DNA of 51,056 nucleotides from Algoriphagus sp. (GCF_024305035.1 NZ_JAMWZB010000035.1:1-51056), one strand, 5' to 3'. Positions 8,448-16,455 are shown, counted from the first letter of the stretch. The notes: generated by a model not told the origin, from the letters alone. Numbers and translations: made by a program.

Positions 8448-11400
8448 ACTCCTCCTCTTCTTTCCTTCTGACCGGCAACTGGGGTTGGCCAAGCCCCACA
8501 CTCCCTTTTAAACCCGTAAGTGTTGCTTTCCACCAAGCATTAAAAATGAATTTGGATTGGTCACGCTTTAAGTAAATATCGGAACGAACCACATTACCCA
8601 AGAATTTTCTGGGGTTGTTATTTTTGATCAGGGTATTGGCCAAAAAGGTCATCATCCCCAGCTTTCCCTTTCCTTTGGTCAAACTCACACTATCCAAAAA
8701 AGTCACATTTAATCCCTCGTAGCGAAAGTCCATCCGGCCAAAGGCTTCCTGTTTATCCAATCGAAAGCTCCAATCCCCCTTTTTAACCTCGCCCGAGTTA
8801 ATCCGCAAAAAAGCGCCTCTTGACAGAATGTTGTTAATCTGCTGTAAATTAAAGGTGTCGATTTGAGCGGTTAACTCCATCGGATAAGGATCATCATAAC
8901 TCATTTGTACCTGAAGCCCCAAATCTCCAGTACCCATCAATTTTGCAGTTGCTAAAACATAACTTTCCTTTATTGGATGGGATCGATCTGATTCACTGAT
9001 AGCCAAAGGAGTCATCACCGCCTCCAATTCCTCAAATTCCACTTTGCCCGGTAACATGGAATTTGTGACAAATTCCTGATAACGGACAAATCCATCTTGA
9101 AGAAAAACCGAATCCACCCGAAGATTGACTGGAAGATTTTGAATAATTTCCTGGGGCATTGGTTTAACTTGACCCTCCTTTGGAGCAATTCGTTTATCCC
9201 GGAGCACATCCAGGTTCATTCCCGATGCGATAATCCGCTTAGCCTCCATTCCCTCTCCTGACATCATTTTGTCCAAATCAATTGCTTCAACTGATACCGT
9301 TGCCAAGTCCAAGCTGATCGCATCGGTTTGATACCCCTTCTTTCGAAGGTATTCATAAGTGCCCATCGTCGGTTTATACTGCAGCCCTTCAAACAGCACG
9401 TTTCGTTTGGCAAAAGAGATTTTATCGGCATGAAAAACTTCCATTCCATCCTTGCTAATCAACTCATAATCTCTTATCGATAACCTCAGGTCCTCATCCA
9501 AGAAAAAATTAGCTTGTGTGCCTGCAGAAAAATCCAAAAGATCAATATCTAAATCATTGATTTCCAAATCAATTCCCTGAAAATCCAAGCGCGGAATCGC
9601 CCCTTTTCCCTTTTGATTAAATTTAATCTTCCCATCAGAGATCAATAAATTTTGAAGTAATAAAGAATGCACAAAGGCTTCTTCATTTTTCGGTTTGGGG
9701 TCGGTTTTAGTTGAAGAATTGGGTGGAGAAAGGGTATCCAAAAACACCTGGATATCAGGCTTAGAAAGCCGTATATTTTCTAAGTTTACTTTTCCAGTTC
9801 GTTGGATTTCAGCTAAGGTGTTATTCCGAATTCCGAGCTCATCAATTCTACCTGACAAAACCATCCCCTTTGAATTTTCCAAATCAACAGGCTCAATTTC
9901 CAATCCCAAAAAAACGGTTTCATCCGCTTTATTATTAATCAACACTTCAGAAAACCGAATTTTATGCAAACTGTCCGGCAGTGCAAATGAAAAATCATTA
10001 ACCGCTAAGGAAATCTCATCAAAAAGCTCGGCCAAAACCAACTCATTTTCCGTTTCCTCATCCAAAAAAAAGTCGGAAACCGAAACATCAAACCTCGCTT
10101 GGATGGACTCCACCTCTTTGTCAGCAATTTGAAAAGTTAGCCTCAAATCCGATTCATTTGCCAAGATTTCCTGAATTCGAAGAAAATCAATGGTACGACT
10201 AAAAGCACCTGATCTTCGATTTCTCTTCTCTTCCTTGCGTACAAAATCAGGCTCGATATCTAAATTGATCTGACTTCCATCCACGGTCAGTTTTGAAAGA
10301 TCGAGCCTATTTTCATATAGGAAATCCTCCAAATCTAAACCTTCTAAGGTCAACTTGGGAAGAACTAAGGACAAAGCTAATTTGCTGTCAAGTTGAGGGC
10401 CAGGATTAAGTACCAGACTATCTATGGTGATTGCCTGTGTTTTGGTGTTGTATTGCACATTTCCTGTACTGACATCATAATCTCCTTTGGCCAGACTGAA
10501 GGAATAGCCTGCTAGGTTGAGAATAATTTCCTCCGAAAAAAAGCTTCTATCCAAGTCCAACTCTTCAGCAGGATCGTAATAAAAATCCCTGACTAACAAG
10601 GAAAGATCCTCCTCGCTGAAGCTAACTTCCTGCCTGCCGGTTATATCAGTAAAATCCATTTTCCCCTGAAAAAAACCAATGGAGTCGATAGAAACTACCT
10701 TAAAATAATCAGCTAACAAATCCTGAATCTCTTGGCTAGAAGCAGAAAACTCACGATTATTCTCCTGATTTCGCTTTCGCAATTGATCATAGATCAAATG
10801 GGGCTGGGAAACCAAAATGTAATCAATCAATAATTCTTTATCTAACAGCGCAGCACGGATATCTATACCCTGCAACTTAAAAACCGGCACGGTCAAATCG
10901 ATTGTAGCTGATTTCCCGTAAGTTGTTAAGAGTTGTTGAATCTGATCCGGATTTTCCGGTTTCAGCTCAAAATTTTTCACCTCCACTAAATTCTGTTTGG
11001 AGTCAATCAAAATTTGATCTGCCGTAAACAAGTGAAGGTTATCCCGAAGCTTCAATTGGTACTGATCTAAGCTCAAAACTAATTCCTCTGCCAATAGCAA
11101 ATCCCGCATACTCGCCGAAGACTCTGGCCTGAGGAAAACATCCTCTAACTGTAAACTGAATTGTTCAAAATTCACATTGTCGCTACGAGCCCCAGTTTCA
11201 TTTTGGAACTGCATCGTACCTTCATTGATGGAAAGCAAGCCAATATTCACTTCCTCCAGGTAGCCCTGTAAAAGTTTCTGAGCCGAAAATCTACGCGTAC
11301 TATCCTTCTGGGCTACCCGATCGATAAACTCCACCTTAGGCTGGTTCATTTCCAGAAGATCTACATCTAAAATAGCCTCATTGTAAAGCTTTTTTAGGTT

Positions 11401-12795
11401 GGCTTCATCCAATTGAAGCGTAGGCAAAGAAAGACTAATGACCTGTCTTACACTGCTGTCTCCCTCATCCAAAATAGGCGATATCTGAAATCCCTCTACT
11501 TCTATTTGATCCAAAAATGAGGAAACAGAAACCTTATCTCCATGAATCACATGAACGCCATCTGCCAAATTCAGCGTAAAGTCCTCCAACTCCATCGCTG
11601 CATCCTTGCCATAAAAAAATTGGTTCTTTCGTTTCGAGGCATCCCAACCCAAGTAAAATTCAGCCATTTTAAAATCCACGTCGGTGATTTCGATTCTATT
11701 GCGCAAACTATCCTCTGGATCCAGTGAAGAAAACCGACCATTATTAACTGAAAACTCTCGAATGGAAAAAGACTTTAATATCCCATCAATCAAGGAGTTT
11801 AAATCACCCTCACCCTTTACCTCCTCCTCCATTAATTCCCTGGGAAAATTCGTCATCTGAAATTCTGGGTCATTGAGTACAATCTCTTCAATCTGAACTT
11901 CGGAGGTCATAAATGCCTGATTGAGATCAAAATTATTCACCCTCAATTCCTCAAGCTTTAGATCATAATAAGAGCGACTAGGCATATCTCGATTTGGACT
12001 AAGCCGAAAACCCTGAATATCAATTAGATTTTCAAGGGAACTCACTTGAACTTTATCGGCAAGGATGACATGGACCTCATCGGATAAAGGAAATTCGACT
12101 TGTTCCAAGTCAAACTCAAACCCTTCTGCGTTAAACGGAGTATCCCAATTGGTTCCCGTTGTCCAGTCCACATTCTCAATGATCACTTTGCTATTTTGAG
12201 CTTTTAGTGATTTCTGGCTAAGAAAATTAAGAAAGAACAAATCGGCATGTTTAATCTCTATTGCTTCAATTACTAGTCCTCCGAAGGGAATGCGCTGTAT
12301 ACTTTTCTGAATTTCCTCTTCTAACTCCTTCACAGGGGAGCGTTTATCAAATCCGGAGGAAGAATCGGACTGCGCTTTCTCCTGCTTGGGCAAAATCAGC
12401 CCCAAATCGGGATTATCAAGTTCGATTTTGCCTACCCGAAAAATCTTATCCGACCAATCGTACCAAATATCCAGCACGGCGATCTCATCTAAGGTAAAAT
12501 CAAAAACGACCTGGTCATTACTGACTCGGTGACCCGCTATGGGCCTCATCACTATTCCATTGAGAAATACACCTCTTCTTAAAAGAGAAAAATTGAGTCG
12601 ATTAAAATCTACTTCGTAAACACCCCCAGTTGATTCATTGATTTTACTCCTAGTCCAATTAACCAGAAAAAAATTGGAGCCGAAATAAACCAAAAACTCC
12701 AAAAAAAGGATTCCCAGAAAGGTAATGGTGAAAATCCGGACAAATTTTTTCCGTTTGGGATGCTTGGATAGTTTTGCCTTGATGCGTCGAATCAT
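8446..12795 (-). CDS. AsmA/DUF748-like membrane-anchored repeat protein
   Basis: 1449 residues. A basic N-terminus precedes one transmembrane helix (about 19-42), followed by an entirely beta-rich, Leu/Asp-rich extracytoplasmic part. This architecture fits the AsmA-like/DUF748 (YdbH, TamB-like) group, which in other bacteria forms long grooved proteins bridging inner and outer membranes for phospholipid transport. A motif of the form L-x-D-x-(L/V)-H-x-(5)-A-D-K, ending G-F-x-(L/I)-x-P, recurs at about residues 237, 410, 583, 767, 939 and 1114, a period of 172-184 residues. The C-terminus (about 1340-1435) resembles the conserved end of AsmA-type proteins and is followed by a charged RRKEEEE tail. 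It is transcribed alone; a strong terminator lies just upstream at 12834-12865. The lipid-transport role is inferred from fold class, not from a residue signature. Confidence 0.7.
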   Translation of the reverse strand: MIRRIKAKLSKHPKRKKFVRIFTITFLGILFLEFLVYFGSNFFLVNWTRSKINESTGGVYEVDFNRLNFSLLRRGVFLNGIVMRPIAGHRVSNDQVVFDFTLDEIAVLDIWYDWSDKIFRVGKIELDNPDLGLILPKQEKAQSDSSSGFDKRSPVKELEEEIQKSIQRIPFGGLVIEAIEIKHADLFFLNFLSQKSLKAQNSKVIIENVDWTTGTNWDTPFNAEGFEFDLEQVEFPLSDEVHVILADKVQVSSLENLIDIQGFRLSPNRDMPSRSYYDLKLEELRVNNFDLNQAFMTSEVQIEEIVLNDPEFQMTNFPRELMEEEVKGEGDLNSLIDGILKSFSIREFSVNNGRFSSLDPEDSLRNRIEITDVDFKMAEFYLGWDASKRKNQFFYGKDAAMELEDFTLNLADGVHVIHGDKVSVSSFLDQIEVEGFQISPILDEGDSSVRQVISLSLPTLQLDEANLKKLYNEAILDVDLLEMNQPKVEFIDRVAQKDSTRRFSAQKLLQGYLEEVNIGLLSINEGTMQFQNETGARSDNVNFEQFSLQLEDVFLRPESSASMRDLLLAEELVLSLDQYQLKLRDNLHLFTADQILIDSKQNLVEVKNFELKPENPDQIQQLLTTYGKSATIDLTVPVFKLQGIDIRAALLDKELLIDYILVSQPHLIYDQLRKRNQENNREFSASSQEIQDLLADYFKVVSIDSIGFFQGKMDFTDITGRQEVSFSEEDLSLLVRDFYYDPAEELDLDRSFFSEEIILNLAGYSFSLAKGDYDVSTGNVQYNTKTQAITIDSLVLNPGPQLDSKLALSLVLPKLTLEGLDLEDFLYENRLDLSKLTVDGSQINLDIEPDFVRKEEKRNRRSGAFSRTIDFLRIQEILANESDLRLTFQIADKEVESIQARFDVSVSDFFLDEETENELVLAELFDEISLAVNDFSFALPDSLHKIRFSEVLINNKADETVFLGLEIEPVDLENSKGMVLSGRIDELGIRNNTLAEIQRTGKVNLENIRLSKPDIQVFLDTLSPPNSSTKTDPKPKNEEAFVHSLLLQNLLISDGKIKFNQKGKGAIPRLDFQGIDLEINDLDIDLLDFSAGTQANFFLDEDLRLSIRDYELISKDGMEVFHADKISFAKRNVLFEGLQYKPTMGTYEYLRKKGYQTDAISLDLATVSVEAIDLDKMMSGEGMEAKRIIASGMNLDVLRDKRIAPKEGQVKPMPQEIIQNLPVNLRVDSVFLQDGFVRYQEFVTNSMLPGKVEFEELEAVMTPLAISESDRSHPIKESYVLATAKLMGTGDLGLQVQMSYDDPYPMELTAQIDTFNLQQINNILSRGAFLRINSGEVKKGDWSFRLDKQEAFGRMDFRYEGLNVTFLDSVSLTKGKGKLGMMTFLANTLIKNNNPRKFLGNVVRSDIYLKRDQSKFIFNAWWKATLTGLKGSVGLGQPQLPVRRKEEEE

Positions 12796-12833
12796 CGGAG
12801 TAAATTTGGTGTAAAATAACTAAATACTCCAGA

Positions 12834-12865
12834 TAAAAGAAGAGCAGCATCGAGATGCTGCTCTT
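12834..12865 (-). terminator. Rho-independent terminator of tRNA-like gene 1
   Basis: A 12-bp perfect stem (12840-12851 with 12854-12865) is followed on the minus strand by CTTTTA. It begins five bases after the 3' end of the tRNA-like gene and separates it from the AsmA-like gene. Confidence 0.85.
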
Positions 12866-12869
12866 TAGG

Positions 12870-13005
12870 CTGTAGGAGAAGGATTCGAACCTCCACGGAG
12901 TAGTTAGGCAATAGTCCGGTTTGTACTACGCTTTTTCCCACCGATAGGAATCGGTACTCCACCCCCGAGACAGGAGGGCTTGTCTGCCAATTTCAACATC
13001 CTACA
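12870..13005 (-). tRNA. tRNA-like gene 1: class II (Leu-like) body, anticodon GUC, 67-nt variable region
   Basis: Read on the minus strand, all cloverleaf parts are present. There is a 7-bp acceptor (TGTAGGA / TCCTACA), a 3-bp D stem TTG/CAA around a Leu-type D loop with GG, and an anticodon stem CCCTC/GGGGG with loop CTGTCTC (U33, anticodon GUC). The T stem is GGAGG/CCTTC with canonical loop TTCGAAT, and the discriminator is G73, followed by CCT, so CCA is not encoded. The variable region spans 67 nt (12895-12961) and folds as GGAGTA/TACTCC enclosing a 6-bp hairpin (ACCGAT/ATCGGT) and a second small hairpin. Position 37 is U, which is very unusual. Total length is 136 nt, against about 85-90 for a normal class II tRNA. 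A weak -7-like TTAATTTG lies at 13051-13058. Whether it decodes Asp codons or is a non-decoding regulatory RNA cannot be told from sequence. Confidence 0.72.
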
Positions 13006-13352
13006 GTATATAGCTTTAAAAGCCAAGGATTTAATTCCAAAACAAAGCGACAAATTAACTTACGAACCAAAAATCAGCTCGTCTCCAATGCTTAATTCGC
13101 CGCTCAAAATTTATAGCTTTCCATACGAAAGCTTGTTTAATAGGTTTGAGATCAATTTCTTTTATTCAAAGCCCTTGCCTCATTCATTGATTCAAAATTA
13201 GCAAAACCATTTGTTTTTTAAAATTTTGACAAAGAAATAGATTATTTTTTACAGTATTTTTATCAAAAACAACTTTTAATTAGAAATACGCTATTTGAAA
13301 GCTAAAATATATTCGTTCAATTAAGAAAATGGCAACCGAGAAAATAAGGCAT
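13006..13352. other. Protein-free AT-rich spacer between the two tRNA-like genes
   Basis: I see no supported reading frame here; a 73-codon plus-strand frame (12980-13201) overlaps the tRNA-like gene and has no family resemblance. The only notable element is TTAATTTG on the minus strand (13051-13058), one base away from the -7 consensus and 46 bp upstream of tRNA-like gene 1. Confidence 0.5.
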
Positions 13353-13385
13353 AAAAAAAACCATGAAACAAAATTTCATGGTTTT
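13353..13385 (-). terminator. Rho-independent terminator of tRNA-like gene 2
   Basis: A 12-bp stem (13357-13368 with 13374-13385, loop TTTTG on the minus strand) leads into a T8 tract on the minus strand. It starts about 32 nt after the mature 3' end of tRNA-like gene 2. It could also act on the plus strand. Confidence 0.9.
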
Positions 13386-13416
13386 AGTCAATTAACAATA
13401 AACCCAAAATAACCTG

Positions 13417-13542
13417 CTGTAGGAGAAGGATTCGAACCTCCACGGAGTAGTTAGGCAAATTTACGAGCTCGCTAAAATGCTTTATCCACTGGTCTCCACC
13501 CCCGAGACAGGAGGGCTTGTCTGCCAATTTCAACATCCTACA
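13417..13542 (-). tRNA. tRNA-like gene 2: class II (Leu-like) body, anticodon GUC, 57-nt variable region
   Basis: Acceptor, D arm, anticodon arm and T arm are base-for-base the same as in the copy at 12870-13005, including GUC, U37, C38 and G73; here the 3' end continues GCA, again without an encoded CCA. The variable region (13442-13498, 57 nt) shares its first GGAG, an AAAGC core and its last 17 nt (TTGCCTAACTACTCCGT) with copy 1, but the interior differs. The hairpin TTTA/TAAA with a 9-nt loop occupies the place of TAGT/ACTA with a 9-nt loop in copy 1. A good promoter lies upstream (13595-13627) and a strong terminator downstream (13353-13385), so this is a self-contained transcription unit of about 230 nt. 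Confidence 0.72.
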
Positions 13543-13594
13543 GTATTGTGTTTAAATCCGGTTGGCTCACCTTCTGTTTGCTACCTTGATGATT

Positions 13595-13627
13595 CAAATA
13601 TACAAGGAAGAGATTCTTTTTTACAAA
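13595..13627 (-). promoter_or_regulatory. Bacteroidota-type promoter for tRNA-like gene 2
   Basis: On the minus strand TATATTTG (13602-13595) matches the -7 consensus TAnnTTTG, and TTTG (13627-13624) lies 21 nt upstream as a -33 element. Transcription would begin near 13588, giving a 5' leader of about 45 nt before the cloverleaf. Confidence 0.65.
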
Positions 13628-13815
13628 TTATTCAAGAATTAATCTAAATTTTTACATTATAATTAACGAAATCGATTGAAATTTAATTAATCGTCAATTT
13701 TGATAGGAAATATTCTTTAGAATTGACAAATCATTAATATTTTTGGAATCATATAATTTTTCAAAAAAATTTTGGACTTATTTTAGGTTTTTCTTAATAA
13801 TTAAACCGATAAAGG

Positions 13816-14853
13816 CTAGTCATTGGTAACCACATACCCTTCCCATTTTTCAAGTACCTGCTGAAAATCTTCAGGAAGCTCTGAATCAAAAATCAGTTTC
13901 TCTTGGGTTTTGGGGTGAATGAATCCCAGGGATTTGGCATGCAAAGCCTGTCTGGGCATAAGCTCAAAACAGTTTTGAACAAATGCCTTGTATTTAGAGA
14001 ATTGGGTTCCTTTTCGGATTTTATCTCCCCCATACATGGCATCATTGAACAGGGGATGACCGATAAACTTCATATGTGCCCGGATCTGATGAGTGCGGCC
14101 GGTTTCCAAATTACACTGAATCAAAGTCACATAGCGAAGCCGCTTGAGTACTTTCCAATGGGTAACCGCATGTTTACCTTGTGAGCCATCCGGAAAAACA
14201 TCCATCACTTTTCGGTCTTTGGCACTTCTTCCAATATGCCCGATGACCGTACCCTGATCTTCTTCCGGCTCTCCCCAAACTAGGGCATAATAGGTTCGCT
14301 CAATGGTATGATGAAAAAATTGAGCAGCCAAATGAGTCATGGCCTCCTCATTTTTGGCAATTACCAAAAGCCCGGAGGTATCCTTATCAATCCGATGCAC
14401 CAATCCGGGTCGACCGGCATTTCCCTTCATTTCCGGTAAATGATTAAAATGGTAGACCAAGCCATTGACCAAAGTTCCCGTCCAATTGCCATGGGCTGGG
14501 TGAACAACCATTCCGGGGGGCTTGTTTACCACCATTAAGTCCCCGTCTTCATAAAAAATATCCAGGGGTATATTCTCTGCCAATACCTCCGTTTCTCTAG
14601 GAGGCATAGTCAACATGATTTTGATTTCGTCGTTGGGTTTGATTTTATAATTAGCTTTAGTCGCTTGGCCATTGACCATAATCGTTCCTGCATCAATGGA
14701 TTGCTGCACTTTATTCCTTGAAGCATTAGCGATTTTGTCAGTAATAAATTTATCAATCCGAGTGGCAGTCTGGCCTTTGTCTACTACCAGCCGATAGTGT
14801 TCGTAAAGCTCCACTTCCTCTTCATCATAATCTTCTTCTCCCAGTTTATTCAT
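13816..14853 (-). CDS. rluD: RluD-family 23S rRNA pseudouridine synthase
   Basis: 345 residues. An N-terminal S4 RNA-binding domain (about 28-90, with TRIDKF at the start) is followed by the RluA/RluD catalytic domain. The active-site motif HRIDKDTSG lies at 153-161, with the catalytic Asp at 156 by family analogy. RluD isomerises uridines in helix 69 of 23S rRNA; exact site specificity cannot be read from sequence, and RluC/RluA-type specificity remains possible. The N-terminus carries an acidic extension (EEDYDEEEVE). It is divergent from the PLP-enzyme gene at 14906, with only 52 bp between the start codons. Confidence 0.88.
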   Translation of the reverse strand: MNKLGEEDYDEEEVELYEHYRLVVDKGQTATRIDKFITDKIANASRNKVQQSIDAGTIMVNGQATKANYKIKPNDEIKIMLTMPPRETEVLAENIPLDIFYEDGDLMVVNKPPGMVVHPAHGNWTGTLVNGLVYHFNHLPEMKGNAGRPGLVHRIDKDTSGLLVIAKNEEAMTHLAAQFFHHTIERTYYALVWGEPEEDQGTVIGHIGRSAKDRKVMDVFPDGSQGKHAVTHWKVLKRLRYVTLIQCNLETGRTHQIRAHMKFIGHPLFNDAMYGGDKIRKGTQFSKYKAFVQNCFELMPRQALHAKSLGFIHPKTQEKLIFDSELPEDFQQVLEKWEGYVVTND

Positions 14854-14905
14854 AGGGCAAAATTACAAGGATCTACCTTAACTTTACTATTCTAGAACAA
14901 TTCCC

Positions 14906-15829
14906 ATGTTAGTCGCCAATCCCATCACTAATCAAATCTTGGATCATCCCATTTTGGAGAAAATGGGTGTGGAATGGGCTGTCAAGCGATTGGACCAGGT
15001 ACACCCAGGTGTATCCGGAAATAAATTTTTCAAGCTTAAAAACAATCTTATCCAAGCTCAAAAAAATCCTTCGATCCCCATTTTAACTTTTGGTGGGGCG
15101 TATTCGAATCATATTCAGGCCACCGCTACAGCTGCAAATGCACTAAACCTCAAATCGATCGGGGTAATTCGTGGGGAAGAAACTTTACCCCTAAACCCCA
15201 CTTTGGAAGCTGCCCGACAAAAGGGCATGAGACTTCACTACTTGAATAGGACGGATTATCAGAAAAAAACTTCACCCGAGGTCCTACAAGAGTTGAGTGA
15301 CCAATTTGGGGAGTATTACCTGATTCCCGAGGGAGGCACCAATAACCTGGCCGTTATGGGTACTGCTGAGATTTTGGAGGAGGAAGACAAGAAATTTAAT
15401 GCGGTGACCGTTTCAATAGGCACGGGTGGAACAGTTGCCGGTCTGGTAAAATCTTTGAATTCAACTCAAAAGTTGTTGGGATTTTCTGCCCTGAAAGGCG
15501 AGTTCATTCATACTGAAATTCGCTTGCTTTTAGAAAAATTCAATATTTCAATTAAAGGAGAATTGGAAATTGAAACAGGCTATCATTTTGGAGGTTATGC
15601 CAACTATCGGCAGCCATTGATTGAGTTTATCTGGTGGTTTTATGAGTCATTTGGTATTCCGCTGGATCCCATCTATACGGGGAAGCATTTTTTTGGCATT
15701 TGGGATAAGATTGAAAAAGGCGTATTTGCAAAAGGAACAAAAATTCTAAGTATTCACACGGGTGGCTTACAAGGAAACGCCGGCTTTACCGAACGAACTG
15801 GGATTAAGCTCCCCCCTCTTTCAGGGTAA
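14906..15829 (+). CDS. ACC deaminase/D-cysteine desulfhydrase-like PLP enzyme
   Basis: 307 residues, fold-type II PLP enzyme. The Schiff-base lysine is expected at Lys40 in SGNKFFKLKNN, and the phosphate/substrate loop GGAYSNH is at 63-69. A Gly-rich PLP phosphate loop (SIGTGGTVAG) sits near 172-181. The family includes 1-aminocyclopropane-1-carboxylate deaminase and D-cysteine desulfhydrase; most bacterial members without proven ACC activity act on D-cysteine or related D-amino acids, so I leave the substrate open. The last 26 bp overlap the 3' end of the convergent AlbA_2 gene. Confidence 0.82.
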   Translation: MLVANPITNQILDHPILEKMGVEWAVKRLDQVHPGVSGNKFFKLKNNLIQAQKNPSIPILTFGGAYSNHIQATATAANALNLKSIGVIRGEETLPLNPTLEAARQKGMRLHYLNRTDYQKKTSPEVLQELSDQFGEYYLIPEGGTNNLAVMGTAEILEEEDKKFNAVTVSIGTGGTVAGLVKSLNSTQKLLGFSALKGEFIHTEIRLLLEKFNISIKGELEIETGYHFGGYANYRQPLIEFIWWFYESFGIPLDPIYTGKHFFGIWDKIEKGVFAKGTKILSIHTGGLQGNAGFTERTGIKLPPLSG

Positions 15830-16448
15830 AATAATCTTCAGATTCCTGGGGGTGGATCTGTAGCACATTTGCTAAAACTAAACGAACAAGAGTTTTACTC
15901 GCCAAAAAATATGGAAGCTTGGCTAATCGGGCATATTCTTTCATCGTAATCCTATCTTTTTCACCTAGACTTTTCATCAGGATTTCTTCCTTTTTTCCAT
16001 AAGTGAATACCGTATCTTTCGGATTTCTTCCTCGTTTTAAAATTTCCCAGACTTCTTTGCTCGCCTGTACACTTCGATCAGCCACACGCACAAAGGCTTG
16101 CTTCCGCTGCTTTTCAAGAAGGTAGTGGGGTCTGACTTTACTCTGAGGAATCAGAAATGCAGCAACCCCCTTTTTCTCATTGAGTTTTACAGAAATCACC
16201 TCATAATCCAAAGGCGGAAAAATCAATTCCCGAATGGCTTTTTGCAAAACAAAAATCTCCTCTTCGATAAACCGCTGACCACTTACTGTCCCATCATCAT
16301 CCACCCCTACCAACAAGGTTCCTCCAGCAGTATTTGCCAAGGCCACAAGTTCCTTGACCACCTTTTCGGGGAAGGCGATCTTCTTCTTGAATTCCAATGT
16401 CAAACCTTCTCCTTTTATGGCAAGATTCTTTATTTCTTGAAGTGTCAT
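15804..16448 (-). CDS. AlbA_2 (Schlafen-like) domain protein with winged-helix C-terminus
   Basis: 214 residues. Residues about 8-125 match the AlbA_2/divergent AAA-4 fold: GEGLTLEFKKK, then ELVALANTAGGTLLVGVDDDG, and a RVADRSVQAS segment. The remainder (about 150-210) looks like a small winged helix (RITMKEYARLAKLP). AlbA_2 proteins are thought to bind nucleic acid; many carry a C-terminal HATPase-like region that is absent here, so this is the short form. It starts 7 bp after the uvrB stop codon and is probably co-transcribed with uvrB, which hints at a nucleic-acid-related role. Function unknown. Confidence 0.75.
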   Translation of the reverse strand: MTLQEIKNLAIKGEGLTLEFKKKIAFPEKVVKELVALANTAGGTLLVGVDDDGTVSGQRFIEEEIFVLQKAIRELIFPPLDYEVISVKLNEKKGVAAFLIPQSKVRPHYLLEKQRKQAFVRVADRSVQASKEVWEILKRGRNPKDTVFTYGKKEEILMKSLGEKDRITMKEYARLAKLPYFLASKTLVRLVLANVLQIHPQESEDYFTLKEGGA

Positions 16449-16455
16449 TGCTGGC

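Noticed and set aside
9695..10132. 145-codon plus-strand frame
   Set aside because: It lies antisense within the AsmA-like gene and is Ser/Lys-rich with no domain; explained by the opposite strand.
12797..12830. GGAGTA/TACTCC inverted repeat before the AsmA-like gene
   Set aside because: Only 6 bp with a 22-bp spacer in AT-rich DNA; chance is likely, although the same hexamer pair occurs in tRNA-like gene 1.
12870..13005. tmRNA or a tRNA with a group I intron
   Set aside because: There is no tag-peptide frame or Ala-type acceptor, and the extra sequence is in the variable arm rather than the anticodon loop; it is too short for a group I intron.
12980..13201. 73-codon plus-strand frame
   Set aside because: It begins inside tRNA-like gene 1, has no recognisable family features, and the interval is explained by RNA genes.
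12870..13542. Allo-tRNA with 8/4 or 9/3 acceptor-T geometry
   Set aside because: The acceptor is 7 bp and the T stem 5 bp; position 8 does not pair, so the geometry is canonical 7/5.
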